From Bombus terrestris (taxonomy: Eukaryota > Arthropoda > Insecta > Hymenoptera > Apidae), in contig NW_025963598.1 in NCBI RefSeq assembly GCF_910591885.1, positions 186,001 to 250,000 of the forward strand: a stretch of 64,000 bases of DNA, given 5' to 3'. A program made the position numbers and the translations under genes. Of this stretch, positions 25,821-40,020 are shown in pieces. The stretch's first letter is position 1. Every line of letters starts with the position of its first letter. Below the pieces are notes generated by a model. That model made no database searches and was not told the origin of the DNA. It saw nothing but the letters and a program-made list of their open reading frames with translations.

Positions 25821-28800
25821 TTGTCCCACGTTGTCCCACGTTGTCCCACGTTGTCCCACGTTGTCCCACGTTGTCCCACGTTGTCCCACGTTGTCCCACG
25901 TTGTCCCACGTTGTCCCACGTTGTCCCACGTTGTCCCACGGTGTCCAACGATGTCCAACGGTGTCCAACGGTGTCCCACGGTGTCCAACGGTGTCCCACG
26001 TTGTCCCACGTTGTCCCACGTTGTCCCACGTTGTCCCACGTTGTCCCACGTTGTCCCACGTTGTCCCACGTTGTCCAACGATGTCCAACGGTGTCCCACG
26101 TTGTCCCACGTTGTTCCATGGTTTCCCACGTTGTCCCACGTTGTCCCACGTTGTCCCACGTTGTCCCACGTTGTCCCACGGTGTCCAACGATGTCCAACG
26201 GTGTCCCACGTTGTCCCACGTTGTCCCACGTTGTCCCACGTTGTCCCACGTTGTCCCACGATGTCCCACGTTGTCCCACGTTGTCCCACGTTGTCCCACG
26301 TTGTCCCACGTTGTCCCACGTTGTCCCACGTTGTCCCACGTGGTCCCACGTTGTCCCACGTTGTCCCACGGTGTCCAACGATGTCCAACGGTGTCCCACG
26401 TTGTCCAACGGTGTCCCACGTTGTCCCACGTTGTCCCACGTTGTCCCACGTTGTCCCACGATGTCCCACGTTGTCCCACGTTGTCCCACGTTGTCCCACG
26501 TTGTCCCACGTTGTCCCACGTTGTCCCACGTTGTCCCACGTTGTCCCACGTTGTCCCACGTTGTCCCACGTTGTCCCACGTTGTCCCACGTTGTCCCACG
26601 GTGTCCAAAGATGTCCAACGGTGTCCAACGGTGTCCCACGGTGTCCAACGGTGTCCCACGTTGTCCCACGTTGTCCCACGTTGTCCCACGTTGTCCCACG
26701 TTGTCCCACGTTGTCCCACGTTGTCCCACGGTGTCCAAAGATGTCCAACGGTGTCCAACGGTGTCCCACGGTGTCCAACGGTGTCCCACGTTGTCCCACG
26801 TTGTCCCACGTTGTCCCACGTTGTCCCACGTTGTCCCACGTTGTCCCACGTTGTCCAACGATGTCCAACGGTGTCCCACGTTGTCCCACGTTGTTCCATG
26901 GTTTCATACGTTGTTCCATGGTTTCATACGTTGTCCCACGTTGTCCCACGTTGTCCCACGGTGTCCAACGATGTCCAACGGTGTCCAACGGTGTCCAACG
27001 GTGTCCAACGGTGTCCCACGTTGTCCCACGTTGTCCCACGTTGTCCCACGTTGTCCCACGTTGTCCAACGATGTCCAACGGTGTCCCACGTTGTCCCACG
27101 TTGTTCCACGATGTCCCACGTTGTCCCACGTTGTCCCACGTTGTCCCACGTTGTCCCACGTTGTCCCACGTTGTCCCACGTTGTCCCACGTTGTCCCACG
27201 TTGTCCCACGTTGTCCCACGTTGTCCCACGTTGTCCCACGTTGTCCCACGTTGTCCCACGGTGTCCAACGGTGTCCAACGATGTCCCACGTTGTCCCACG
27301 TTGTCCCACGTTGTCCCACGATGTCCCACGTTGTCCCACGTTGTCCCACGTTGTCCCACGTTGTCCCACGGTGTCCAACGATGTCCAACGGTGTCCAACG
27401 GTGTCCCACGGTGTCCAACGGTGTCCCACGTTGTCCCACGTTGTCCCACGTTGTCCCACGTTGTCCCACGTTGTCCCACGATGTCCCACGTTGTCCCACG
27501 TTGTCCGACGTTGTCCCACGTTGTCCCACGTTGTCCCACGTTGTCCCACGGTGTCCAACGATGTCCAACGATGTCCAACGGTGTCCCACGTTGTCCCACG
27601 TTGTTCCATGGTTTCCCACGTTGTCCCACGTTGTCCCACGTTGTCCCACGTTGTCCCACGTTGTCCCACGTTGTCCCACGTTGTCCCACGTTGTCCCACG
27701 GTGTCCAACGATGTCCAACGGTGTCCAGCGATGTCCAACGGTGTCCCACGTTGTCCCACGTTTTCCCACGTTGTCCCACGTTGTCCCACGGTGTCCAACG
27801 GTGTCCAGCGATGTCCAACGGTGTCCCACGTTGTCCCACGGTGTCCAACGATGTCCAACGATGTCCAACGGTGTCCCACGTTGTCCCACGTTGTTCCATG
27901 GTTTCCCACGTTGTCCCACGTTGTCCCGCGTTGTCCCACGTTGTCCCACGTTGTCCCACGTTGTCCCACGTTGTCCCACGTTGTCCCACGTTGTCCAACG
28001 ATGTCCAACGGTGTCCCACGTTGTCCCACGTTGTTCCATGGTTTCCCACGTTGTCCCACGTTGTCCCACGTTGTCCCACGTTGTCCCACGTTGTCCCACG
28101 TTGTCCCACGTTGTCCCACGTTGTCCCACGGTGTCCAACGATGTCCAACGGTGTCCCACGTTGTCCCACGTTGTCCCACGTTGTCCCACGTTGTCCCACG
28201 TTGTCCCACGATGTCCCACGTTGTCCCACGTTGTCCCACGTTGTCCCACGTTGTCCCACGTTGTCCCACGTTGTCCCACGTTGTCCCACGTGGTCCCAAG
28301 TTGTCCCACGTTGTCCCACGGTGTCCAACGATGTCCAACGGTGTCCCACGTTGTCCAACGGTGTCCCACGTTGTCCCACGTTGTCCCACGTTGTCCCACG
28401 TTGTCCCACGATGTCCCACGTTGTCCCACGTTGTCCCACGTTGTCCCACGTTGTCCCACGTTGTCCCACGTTGTCCCACGTTGTCCCACGTTGTCCCACG
28501 TTGTCCCACGTTGTCCCACGGTGTCCAACGATGTCCAACGGTGTCCAACGGTGTCCCACGGTGTCCAACGGTGTCCCACGTTGTCCCACGTTGTCCCACG
28601 TTGTCCCACGTTGTCCCACGTTGTCCCACGTTGTCCCACGTTGTCCCACGATGTCCAACGGTGTCCCACGTTGTCCCACGTTGTTCCATGGTTTCCCACG
28701 TTGTCCCACGTTGTCCCACGTTGTCCCACGTTGTCCCACGGTGTCCAACGTTGTCCCACGTTGTTCCATGGTTTCCCACGTTGTCCCACGTTGTCCCACG

Positions 28801-31090
28801 TTGTCCCACGTTGTCCCACGGTGTCCAACGATGTCCAACGGTGTCCCACGTTGTCCCACGTTGTCCCACGTTGTCCCACGTTGTCCCACGATGTCCCACG
28901 TTGTCCCACGTTGTCCCACGTTGTCCCACGTTGTCCCACGTTGTCCCACGTTGTCCCACGTTGTCCCACGTGGTCCCACGTTGTCCCACGTTGTCCCACG
29001 GTGTCCAACGATGTCCAACGGTGTCCCACGTTGTCCAACGGTGTCCCACGTTGTCCCACGTTGCCCCACGTTGTCCCACGTTGTCCCACGATGTCCCACG
29101 TTGTCCCACGTTGTCCCACGTTGTCCCACGTTGTCCCACGTTGTCCCACGTTGTCCCACGTTGTCCCACGTTGTCCCACGTTGTCCCACGTTGTCCCACG
29201 TTGTCCCACGTTGTCCCACGGTGTCCAACGATGTCCAACGGTGTCCAACGGTGTCCTACGGTGTCCAACGGTGTCCCACGTTGTCCCACGTTGTCCCACG
29301 TTGTCCCACGTTGTCCCACGTTGTCCCACGTTGTCCCACGTTGTCCAACGATGTCCAACGGTGTCCCACGTTGTCCCACGTTGTTCCATGGTTTCCCACG
29401 TTGTCCCACGTTGTCCCACGTTGTCCCACGGTGTCCAACGTTGTCCCACGTTGTTCCATGGTTTCCCACGTTGTCCCACGTTGTCCCACGTTGTCCAACG
29501 ACGTCCAACGGTGTCCAACGGTGTCCCACGGTGTCCAACGGTGTCCCACGTTGTCCCACGTTGTCCCACGTTGTCCCACGTTGTCCCACGTTGTCCCACG
29601 TTGTCCCACGTTGTCCCACGATGTCCAACGGTGTCCCACGTTGTCCCACGTTGTTCCATGGTTTCCCACGTTGTCCCACGTTGTCCCACGTTGTCCCACG
29701 GTGTCCAACGATGTCCAACGGTGTCCAACGGTGTCCAACGGTGTCCAACGGTGTCCCACGTTGTCCCACGTTGTCCCACGTTGTCCCACGTTGTCCAACG
29801 ATGTCCAACGGTGTCCCACGTTGTCCCACGTTGTCCCACGATGTCCCACGTTGTCCCACGTTGTCCCACGTTGTCCCACGTTGTCCCACGTTGTCCCACG
29901 TTGTCCCACGTTGTCCCACGTTGTCCCACGTTGTCCCACGTTGTCCCACGTTGTCCCACGTTGTCCCACGGTGTCCAACGGTGTCCAACGATGTCCCACG
30001 TTGTCCCACGTTGTCCCACGTTGTCCCACGATGTCCCACGTTGTCCCACGTTGTCCCACGTTGTCCCACGTTGTCCCACGTTGTCCCACGTTGTCCCACG
30101 TTGTCCAACGGTGTCCCACGTTGTCCCACGTTGTCCCACGTTGTCCCACGTTGTCCCACGTTGTCCCACGTTGTCCCACGTTGTCCCACGTTGTCCCACG
30201 TTGTCCCACGTTGTCCCACGTTGTCCCACGTTGTCCCACGTTGTCCCACGGTGTCCAACGATGTCCAACGATGTCCAACGGTGTCCCACGTTGTCCCACG
30301 TTGTTCCATGGTTTCCCACGTTGTCCCACGTTGTCCCACGTTGTCCCACGGTGTCCAACGATGTCCAACGGTGTCCAACGGTGTCCAACGGTGTCCAACG
30401 GTGTCCCACGTTGTCCCACGTTGTCCCACGTTGTCCCACGGTGTCCAACGATGTCCAACGGTGTCCCACGTTGTCCCACGTTGTCCCACGTTGTCCCACG
30501 TTGTCCCACGTTGTCCCACGATGTCCCACGTTGTCCCACGTTGTCCCACGTTGTCCCACGTTGTCCCACGGTGTCCAACGATGTCCAACGGTGTCCAACG
30601 GTGTCCAACGGTGTCCAACGGTGTCCCAAGTTGTCCCACGTTGTCCCACGTTGTCCCACGGTGTCCAACGATGTCCAACGGTGTCCCACGTTGTCCCACG
30701 GTGTCCAACGATGTCCAACGGTGTCCCACGTTGTCCAACGGTGTCCCACGTTGTCCAACGGTGTCCCACGTTGTCCCACGTTGTCCCACGTTGTCCCACG
30801 TTGTCCCACGTTGTCCCACGTTGTCCCACGTTGTCCCACGTTGTCCCACGTTGTCCCACGTTGTCCCACGTTGTCCCACGTTGTCCCACGGTGTCCAACG
30901 ATGTCCAACGGTGTCCAACGGTGTCCCACGGTGTCCAACGGTGTCCCACGTTGTCCCACGTTGTCCCACGTTATCCCACGGTGTCCCACGTTGTCCCACG
31001 TTGTCCAACGATGTCCAACGGTGTCCCACGTTGTCCCACGTTGTTCCATGGTTTCCCACGTTGTCCCACGTTGTCCCACGTTGTCCCACG

Positions 31091-31300
31091 GTGTCCAACG
31101 ATGTCCAACGATGTCCAACGGTGTCCCACGATGTCCAACGGTGTCCAACGATGTCCAACGGTGTCCAACGATGTCCAACGGTGTCCAACGATGTCCAACG
31201 ATGTCCAACGGTGTCCCACGATGTCCAACGATGTCCAACGATGTCCAACGGTGTCCAACGGTGTCCAACGGTGTCCCACGGTGTCCAACGGTGTCCCACG
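31091..31300 (+). repeat. CCAACG-rich block 7 (21 units)
   Basis: 210-bp block 50 bp after TTGTTCCATG at 31,041 in H5. It has a local change: GTGTCCAACG replaces ATGTCCAACG near 31,141. Confidence 0.9.
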
Positions 31301-31950
31301 TTGTCCCACGTTGTCCCACGTTGTCCCACGTTGTCCCACGTTGTCCCACGTTGTCCCACGTTGTCCCACGTTGTCCCACGGTGTCCAACGATGTCCAACG
31401 GTGTCCCACGTTGTCCAACGGTGTCCCACGTTGTCCCACGTTGTCCCACGTTGTCCCACGTTGTCCCACGTTGTCCCACGTTGTCCCACGTTGTCCCACG
31501 TTGTCCCACGTTGTCCCACGTTGTCCCACGTTGTCCCACGGTGTCCAACGATGTCCAACGGTGTCCCACGTTGTCCCACGGTGTCCAACGATGTCCAACG
31601 GTGTCCCACGTTGTCCAACGGTGTCCCACGTTGTCCAACGGTGTCCCACGTTGTCCCACGTTGTCCCACGTTGTCCCACGTTGTCCCACGTTGTCCCACG
31701 TTGTCCCACGTTGTCCCACGTTGTCCCACGTTGTCCCACGTTGTCCCACGTTGTCCCACGGTGTCCAACGATGTCCAACGGTGTCCAACGGTGTCCCACG
31801 GTGTCCCACGGTGTCCCACGTTGTCCCACGTTGTCCCACGTTGTCCCACGGTGTCCCACGTTGTTCCACGTTGTCCAACGGTGTCCAACGGTGTCCCACG
31901 TTGTTCCATGGTTTCCCACGTTGTCCCACGTTGTCCCACGTTGTCCCACG

Positions 31951-32160
31951 GTGTCCAACGATGTCCAACGATGTCCAACGGTGTCCCACGATGTCCAACG
32001 ATGTCCAACGATGTCCAACGGTGTCCAACGATGTCCAACGGTGTCCAACGATGTCCAACGATGTCCAACGGTGTCCCACGATGTCCAACGATGTCCAACG
32101 ATGTCCAACGGTGTCCAACGGTGTCCAACGGTGTCCCACGGTGTCCAACGGTGTCCCACG
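31951..32160 (+). repeat. CCAACG-rich block 8 (21 units)
   Basis: Second block of H5, 860 bp after block 7 and 50 bp after TTGTTCCATG at 31,901, in the standard order. Confidence 0.9.
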
Positions 32161-35100
32161 TTGTCCCACGTTGTCCCACGTTGTCCCACGTTGTCCCACG
32201 TTGTCCCACGTTGTCCCACGTTGTCCCACGTTGTCCCACGGTGTCCAACGATGTCCAACGGTGTCCCACGTTGTCCAACGGTGTCCCACGTTGTCCCACG
32301 TTGTCCCACGTTGTCCCACGTTGTCCCACGTTGTCCCACGTTGTCCCACGTTGTCCCACGTTGTCCCACGTTGTCCCACGTTGTCCCACGTTGTCCCACG
32401 TTGTCCCACGTTGTCCCACGGTGTCCAACGATGTCCAACGGTGTCCAACGGTGTCCCACGGTGTCCAACGGTGTCCCACGTTGTCCCACGTTGTCCCACG
32501 TTGTCCCACGTTGTCCCACGTTGTCCCACGTTGTCCCACGTTGTCCCACGTTGTCCAACGATGTCCAACGGTGTCCCACGTTGTCCCACGTTGTTCCATG
32601 GTTTCCCACGTTGTCCCACGTTGTCCCACGTTGTCCCACGTTGTCCCACGTTGTCCCACGGTGTCCAACGATGTCCAACGGTGTCCCACGTTGTCCCACG
32701 TTGTCCCACGTTGTCCCACGTTGTCCCACGTTGTCCCACGCTGTCCCACGTTGTCCCACGTTGTCCCACGTTGTCCCACGTTGTCCCACGTTGTCCCACG
32801 TTGTCCCACGTTGTCCCACGTTGTCCCACGTTGTCCCACGTTGTCCCACGTTGTCCCACGTTGTCCCACGGTGTCCAAAGATGTCCAACGGTGTCCAACG
32901 GTGTCCCACGGTGTCCAACGGTGTCCCACGTTGTCCCACGTTGTCCCACGTTGTCCCACGTTGTCCCACGTTGTCCCACGTTGTCCCACGTTGTCCCACG
33001 GTGTCCAAAGATGTCCAACGGTGTCCAACGGTGTCCCACGGTGTCCAACGGTGTCCCACGTTGTCCCACGTTGTCCCACGTTGTCCCACGATGTCCCACG
33101 TTGTCCCACGTTGTCCCACGTTGTCCAACGATGTCCAACGGTGTCCCACGTTGTCCCACGTTGTTCCATGGTTTCATACGTTGTTCCATGGTTTCATACG
33201 TTGTCCCACGTTGTCCCACGTTGTCCCACGGTGTCCAACGATGTCCAACGGTGTCCAACGGTGTCCCACGGTGTCCAACGGTGTCCCACGTTGTCCCACG
33301 TTGTCCCACGTTGTCCCACGTTGTCCCACGGTGTCCAACGATGTCCAACGGTGTCCCACGTTGTCCCACGTTGTCCCACGATGTCCCACGTTGTCCCACG
33401 TTGTCCAACGGTGTCCAACGGTGTCCCACGGTGTCCAACGGTGTCCCACGTTGTCCCACGTTGTCCCACGTTGTCCCACGTTGTCCCACGTTGTCCCACG
33501 TTGTCCCACGTTGTCCCACGTTGTCCCACGTTGTCCCACGTTGTCCCACGTTGTCCCACGGTGTCCAACGGTGTCCAACGATGTCCCACGTTGTCCCACG
33601 TTGTCCCACGTTGTCCCACGATGTCCCACGTTGTCCCACGTTGTCCCACGTTGTCCCACGGTGTCCAACGATGTCCAACGGTGTCCAACGGTGTCCCACG
33701 GTGTCCAACGGTGTCCCACGTTGTCCCACGTTGTCCCACGTTGTCCCACGTTGTCCCACGTTGTCCCACGATGTCCCACGTTGTCCCACGTTGTCCGACG
33801 TTGTCCCACGTTGTCCCACGTTGTCCCACGTTGTCCCACGGTGTCCAACGATGTCCAACGATGTCCAACGGTGTCCCACGTTGTCCCACGTTGTTCCATG
33901 GTTTCCCACGTTGTCCCACGTTGTCCCACGTTGTCCCACGTTGTCCCACGTTGTCCCACGTTGTCCCACGTTGTCCCACGTTGTCCCACGGTGTCCAACG
34001 ATGTCCAACGGTGTCCAGCGATGTCCAACGGTGTCCCACGTTGTCCCACGTTTTCCCACGTTGTCCCACGTTGTCCCACGGTGTCCAACGGTGTCCAGCG
34101 ATGTCCAACGGTGTCCCACGTTGTCCCACGGTGTCCAACGATGTCCAACGATGTCCAACGGTGTCCCACGTTGTCCCACGTTGTTCCATGGTTTCCCACG
34201 TTGTCCCACGTTGTCCCGCGTTGTCCCACGTTGTCCCACGTTGTCCCACGTTGTCCCACGTTGTCCCACGTTGTCCCACGTTGTCCAACGATGTCCAACG
34301 GTGTCCCACGTTGTCCCACGTTGTTCCATGGTTTCCCACGTTGTCCCACGTTGTCCCACGTTGTCCCACGTTGTCCCACGTTGTCCCACGTTGTCCCACG
34401 GTGTCCAACGATGTCCAACGGTGTCCCACGTTGTCCCACGTTGTCCCACGTTGTCCCACGTTGTCCCACGTTGTCCCACGATGTCCCACGTTGTCCCACG
34501 TTGTCCCACGTTGTCCCACGTTGTCCCACGTTGTCCCACGTTGTCCCACGTTGTCCCACGTGGTCCCAAGTTGTCCCACGTTGTCCCACGGTGTCCAACG
34601 ATGTCCAACGGTGTCCCACGTTGTCCAACGGTGTCCCACGTTGTCCCACGTTGTCCCACGTTGTCCCACGTTGTCCCACGATGTCCCACGTTGTCCCACG
34701 TTGTCCCACGTTGTCCCACGTTGTCCCACGTTGTCCCACGTTGTCCCACGTTGTCCCACGTTGTCCCACGTTGTCCCACGTTGTCCCACGTTGTCCCACG
34801 GTGTCCAACGATGTCCAACGGTGTCCAACGGTGTCCCACGGTGTCCAACGGTGTCCCACGTTGTCCCACGTTGTCCCACGTTGTCCCACGTTGTCCCACG
34901 TTGTCCCACGTTGTCCCACGTTGTCCAACGATGTCCAACGGTGTCCCACGTTGTCCCACGTTGTTCCACGGTGTCCCACGTTGTCCCACGTTGTCCCACG
35001 TTGTCCCACGGTGTCCAACGTTGTCCCACGTTGTTCCATGGTTTCCCACGTTGTCCCACGTTGTCCCACGTTGTCCCACGTTGTCCCACGGTGTCCAACG

Positions 35101-37370
35101 ATGTCCAACGGTGTCCCACGTTGTCCCACGTTGTCCCACGTTGTCCCACGTTGTCCCACGATGTCCCACGTTGTCCCACGTTGTCCCACGTTGTCCCACG
35201 TTGTCCCACGTTGTCCCACGTTGTCCCACGTTGTCCCACGTGGTCCCACGTTGTCCCACGTTGTCCCACGGTGTCCAACGATGTCCCACGTTGTCCCACG
35301 TTGTCCCACGTTGTCCCACGATGTCCCACGTTGTCCCACGTTGTCCCACGTTGTCCGACGTTGTCCCACGTTGTCCCACGTTGTCCCACGTTGTCCCACG
35401 TTGTCCCACGTTGTCCCACGGTGTCCAACGATGTCCAACGGTGTCCAACGGTGTCCTACGGTGTCCAACGGTGTCCCACGTTGTCCCACGTTGTCCCACG
35501 TTGTCCCACGTTGTCCCACGTTGTCCCACGTTGTCCCACGTTGTCCAACGATGTCCAACGGTGTCCCACGTTGTCCCACGTTGTTCCATGGTTTCCCACG
35601 TTGTCCCACGTTGTCCCACGTTGTCCCACGGTGTCCAACGTTGTCCCACGTTGTTCCATGGTTTCCCACGTTGTCCCACGTTGTCCCACGTTGTCCAACG
35701 ATGTCCAACGGTGTCCAACGGTGTCCCACGGTGTCCAACGGTGTCCCACGTTGTCCCACGTTGTCCCACGTTGTCCCACGTTGTCCCACGTTGTCCCACG
35801 TTGTCCCACGTTGTCCAACGATGTCCAACGGTGTCCCACGTTGTCCCACGTTGTTCCATGGTTTCCCACGTTGTCCCACGTTGTCCCACGTTGTCCCACG
35901 GTGTCCAACGATGTCCAACGGTGTCCAACGGTGTCCAACGGTGTCCAACGGTGTCCCACGTTGTCCCACGTTGTCCCACGTTGTCCCACGTTGTCCAACG
36001 ATGTCCAACGGTGTCCCACGTTGTCCCACGTTGTCCCACGATGTCCCACGTTGTCCCACGTTGTCCCACGTTGTCCCACGTTGTCCCACGTTGTCCCACG
36101 TTGTCCCACGTTGTCCCACGTTGTCCCACGTTGTCCCACGTTGTCCCACGTTGTCCCACGTTGTCCCACGTTGTCCCACGGTGTCCAACGGTGTCCAACG
36201 ATGTCCCACGTTGTCCCACGTTGTCCCACGTTGTCCCACGATGTCCCACGTTGTCCCACGTTGTCCCACGTTGTCCCACGTTGTCCCACGTTGTCCCACG
36301 TTGTCCCACGTTGTCCCACGGTGTCCAACGATGTCCAACGGTGTCCAACGGTGTCCCACGTTGTCCAACGGTGTCCCACGTTGTCCCACGTTGTCCCACG
36401 TTGTCCCACGTTGTCCCCCGTTGTCCCACGTTGTCCCACGTTGTCCCACGTTGTCCCACGTTGTCCCACGTTGTCCCACGTTGTCCCACGTTGTCCCACG
36501 TTGTCCCACGTTGTCCCACGTTGTCCCACGGTGTCCAACGATGTCCAACGATGTCCAACGGTGTCCCACGTTGTCCCACGTTGTTCCATGGTTTCCCACG
36601 TTGTCCCACGTTGTCCCACGTTGTCCCACGGTGTCCAACGATGTCCAACGGTGTCCAACGGTGTCCAACGGTGTCCAACGGTGTCCCACGTTGTCCCACG
36701 TTGTCCCACGTTGTCCCACGGTGTCCAACGATGTCCAACGGTGTCCCACGTTGTCCCACGTTGTCCCACGTTGTCCCACGTTGTCCCACGTTGTCCCACG
36801 ATGTCCCACGTTGTCCCACGTTGTCCCACGTTGTCCCACGTTGTCCCACGGTGTCCAACGATGTCCAACGGTGTCCAACGGTGTCCAACGGTGTCCAACG
36901 GTGTCCCAAGTTGTCCCACGTTGTCCCACGTTGTCCCACGGTGTCCAACGATGTCCAACGGTGTCCCACGTTGTCCCACGGTGTCCAACGATGTCCAACG
37001 GTGTCCCACGTTGTCCAACGGTGTCCCACGTTGTCCCACGGTGTCCCACGTTGTCCCACGGTGTCCCACGTTGTCCCACGTTGTCCCACGTTGTCCCACG
37101 TTGTCCCACGTTGTCCCACGTTGTCCCACGTTGTCCCACGTTGTCCCACGTTGTCCCACGTTGTCCCACGGTGTCCAACGATGTCCAACGGTGTCCAACG
37201 GTGTCCCACGGTGTCCAACGGTGTCCCACGTTGTCCCACGTTGTCCCACGTTGTCCCACGGTGTCCCACGTTGTCCCACGTTGTCCAACGATGTCCAACG
37301 GTGTCCCACGTTGTCCCACGTTGTTCCATGGTTTCCCACGTTGTCCCACGTTGTCCCACGTTGTCCCACG

Positions 37371-37580
37371 GTGTCCAACGATGTCCAACGATGTCCAACG
37401 GTGTCCCACGATGTCCAACGATGTCCAACGATGTCCAACGGTGTCCAACGATGTCCAACGGTGTCCAACGATGTCCAACGATGTCCAACGGTGTCCCACG
37501 ATGTCCAACGATGTCCAACGATGTCCAACGGTGTCCAACGGTGTCCAACGGTGTCCCACGGTGTCCAACGGTGTCCCACG
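37371..37580 (+). repeat. CCAACG-rich block 9 (21 units)
   Basis: Standard 210-bp block 50 bp after TTGTTCCATG at 37,321, in H6. Confidence 0.9.
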
Positions 37581-38720
37581 TTGTCCCACGTTGTCCCACG
37601 TTGTCCCACGTTGTCCCACGTTGTCCCACGTTGTCCCACGTTGTCCCACGTTGTCCCACGGTGTCCCACGATGTCCAACGGTGTCCCACGTTGTCCAACG
37701 GTGTCCCACGTTGTCCCACGTTGTCCCACGTTGTCCCACGTTGTCCCACGTTGTCCCACGTTGTCCCACGTTGTCCCACGTTGTCCCACGTTGTCCCACG
37801 TTGTCCCACGTTGTCCCACGTTGTCCCACGTTGTCCCACGTTGTCCCACGTTGTCCCACGTTGTCCCACGGTGTCCAACGATGTCCAACGGTGTCCAACG
37901 GTGTCCCACGGTGTCCAACGGTGTCCCACGTTGTCCCACGTTGTCCCACGTTGTCCCACGTTGTCCCACGTTGTCCCACGTTGTCCCACGTTGTCCCACG
38001 TTGTCCCACGTTGTCCCACGTTGTCCCACGTTGTCCCACGTTGTCCCACGGTGTCCAACGATGTCCAACGGTGTCCAACGGTGTCCCACGGTGTCCCACG
38101 GTGTCCCACGTTGTCCCACGTTGTCCCACGTTGTCCCACGTTGTCCCACGATGTCCCACGTTGTCCCACGTTGTCCCACGTTGTCCCACGTTGTCCCACG
38201 GTGTCCAACGATGTCCAACGGTGTCCAACGGTGTCCAACGGTGTCCAACGGTGTCCCAAGTTGTCCCACGTTGTCCCACGTTGTCCCACGGTGTCCAACG
38301 ATGTCCAACGGTGTCCCACGTTGTCCCACGGTGTCCAACGATGTCCAACGGTGTCCCACGTTGTCCAACGGTGTCCCACGTTGTCCAACGGTGTCCCACG
38401 TTGTCCCACGTTGTCCCACGTTGTCCCACGTTGTCCCACGTTGTCCCACGTTGTCCCACGTTGTCCCACGTTGTCCCACGTTGTCCCACGTTGTCCCACG
38501 TTGTCCCACGTTGTCCCACGGTGTCCAACGATGTCCAACGGTGTCCAACGGTGTCCCACGGTGTCCAACGGTGTCCCACGTTGTCCCACGTTGTCCCACG
38601 TTGTCCCACGGTGTCCCACGTTGTCCCACGTTGTCCCACGATGTCCAACGGTGTCCCACGTTGTCCCACGTTGTTCCATGGTTTCCCACGTTGTCCCACG
38701 TTGTCCCACGTTGTCCCACG

Positions 38721-38930
38721 GTGTCCAACGATGTCCAACGATGTCCAACGGTGTCCCACGATGTCCAACGATGTCCAACGATGTCCAACGGTGTCCAACG
38801 ATGTCCAACGGTGTCCAACGATGTCCAACGATGTCCAACGGTGTCCCACGATGTCCAACGATGTCCAACGATGTCCAACGGTGTCCAACGGTGTCCAACG
38901 GTGTCCCACGGTGTCCAACGGTGTCCCACG
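38721..38930 (+). repeat. CCAACG-rich block 10 (21 units)
   Basis: Second block of H6, 1,350 bp after block 9 and 50 bp after TTGTTCCATG at 38,671, in the standard order. Confidence 0.9.
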
Positions 38931-40020
38931 TTGTCCCACGTTGTCCCACGTTGTCCCACGTTGTCCCACGTTGTCCCACGTTGTCCCACGTTGTCCCACG
39001 TTGTCCCACGGTGTCCAACGATGTCCAACGGTGTCCCACGTTGTCCAACGGTGTCCCACGTTGTCCCACGTTGTCCCACGTTGTCCCACGGTGTCCCACG
39101 TTGTCCCACGGTGTCCCACGTTGTCCCACGTTGTCCCACGTTGTCCCACGTTGTCCCACGTTGTCCCACGTTGTCCCACGTTGTCCCACGTTGTCCCACG
39201 TTGTCCCACGGTGTCCAACGATGTCCAACGGTGTCCAACGGTGTCCCACGGTGTCCAACGGTGTCCCACGTTGTCCCACGTTGTCCCACGTTGTCCCACG
39301 TTGTCCCACGTTGTCCCACGTTGTCCCACGTTGTCCCACGTTGTCCAACGATGTCCAACGGTGTCCCACGTTGTCCCACGTTGTTCCATGGTTTCCCACG
39401 TTGTCCCACGTTGTCCCACGTTGTCCCACGTTGTCCCACGTTGTCCCACGGTGTCCAACGATGTCCAACGGTGTCCCACGTTGTCCCACGTTGTCCCACG
39501 TTGTCCCACGTTGTCCCACGTTGTCCCACGATGTCCCACGTTGTCCCACGTTGTCCCACGTTGTCCCACGTTGTCCCACGTTGTCCCACGTTGTCCCACG
39601 TTGTCCCACGTGGTCCCACGTTGTCCCACGTTGTCCCACGGTGTCCAACGATGTCCAACGGTGTCCCACGTTGTCCAACGGTGTCCCACGTTGTCCCACG
39701 TTGTCCCACGTTGTCCCACGTTGTCCCACGATGTCCCACGTTGTCCCACGTTGTCCCACGTTGTCCCACGGTGTCCCACGTTGTCCCACGTTGTCCCACG
39801 TTGTCCCACGTTGTCCCACGTTGTCCCACGTTGTCCCACGTTGTCCCACGGTGTCCAAAGATGTCCAACGGTGTCCAACGGTGTCCCACGGTGTCCAACG
39901 GTGTCCCACGTTGTCCCACGTTGTCCCACGTTGTCCCACGTTGTCCCACGTTGTCCCACGTTGTCCCACGTTGTCCAACGATGTCCAACGGTGTCCCACG
40001 TTGTCCCACGTTGTCCCATG

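Larger units (their letters stand above)
21521..26900 (+). repeat. HOR copy H4 (about 5.4 kb)
   Basis: Opened by GTTTCATACG at 21,521. Landmarks are GTGTCGAACG 21,591; TTGTCCGACG 22,101; TTTTCCCACG 22,351; TTGTTCCATG 22,481 and 22,621; GTTTACCACG 22,491; TTGTCCTACG 22,771; GTGACCCACG 22,911; three 70-bp-spaced TTGTTCCATG pairs (23,251/23,321, 23,881/23,951, 24,541/24,611); the block at 25,611; and GTGTCCAAAG 26,601 and 26,731. The three pairs, against one or two elsewhere, show local amplification of a submodule of about 630 bp. Confidence 0.8.
26901..33170 (+). repeat. HOR copy H5 (6,270 bp)
   Basis: Opened by a doubled marker: GTTTCATACG at 26,901 and 26,921, each preceded by TTGTTCCATG. 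Landmarks are TTGTTCCACG 27,101; TTGTCCGACG 27,501; TTTTCCCACG 27,761; TTGTTCCATG 27,891 and 28,031; pairs 28,681/28,761 and 29,381/29,451; GTGTCCTACG 29,251; TTGTTCCATG 29,651, 30,301, 31,041 and 31,901; CCAACG-rich blocks at both 31,091 and 31,951; and GTGTCCAAAG 32,871 and 33,001. It belongs to the GTGTCCTACG subfamily. The two blocks imply an internal duplication of the HOR end. Confidence 0.8.
33171..40020 (+). repeat. HOR copy H6 (6,850 bp)
   Basis: Opened by the doubled marker (GTTTCATACG at 33,171 and 33,191). It is closely parallel to H5 (offset about 6.2 to 6.3 kb) and to H8 (offset about 8.1 kb). Shared landmarks are TTGTCCGACG 33,791; TTTTCCCACG 34,051; TTGTTCCATG 34,181 and 34,321; TTGTCCGACG again at 35,351; GTGTCCTACG 35,451; pair 35,581/35,651; TTGTTCCATG 35,851, 36,581 and 37,321; GTGTCCCAAG 36,901; blocks at 37,371 and 38,721; and GTGTCCAAAG 39,851. 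At 34,961 the usual TTGTTCCATG has become TTGTTCCACG GTGTCCCACG, and at 36,411 a single TTGTCCCCCG occurs. Confidence 0.8.
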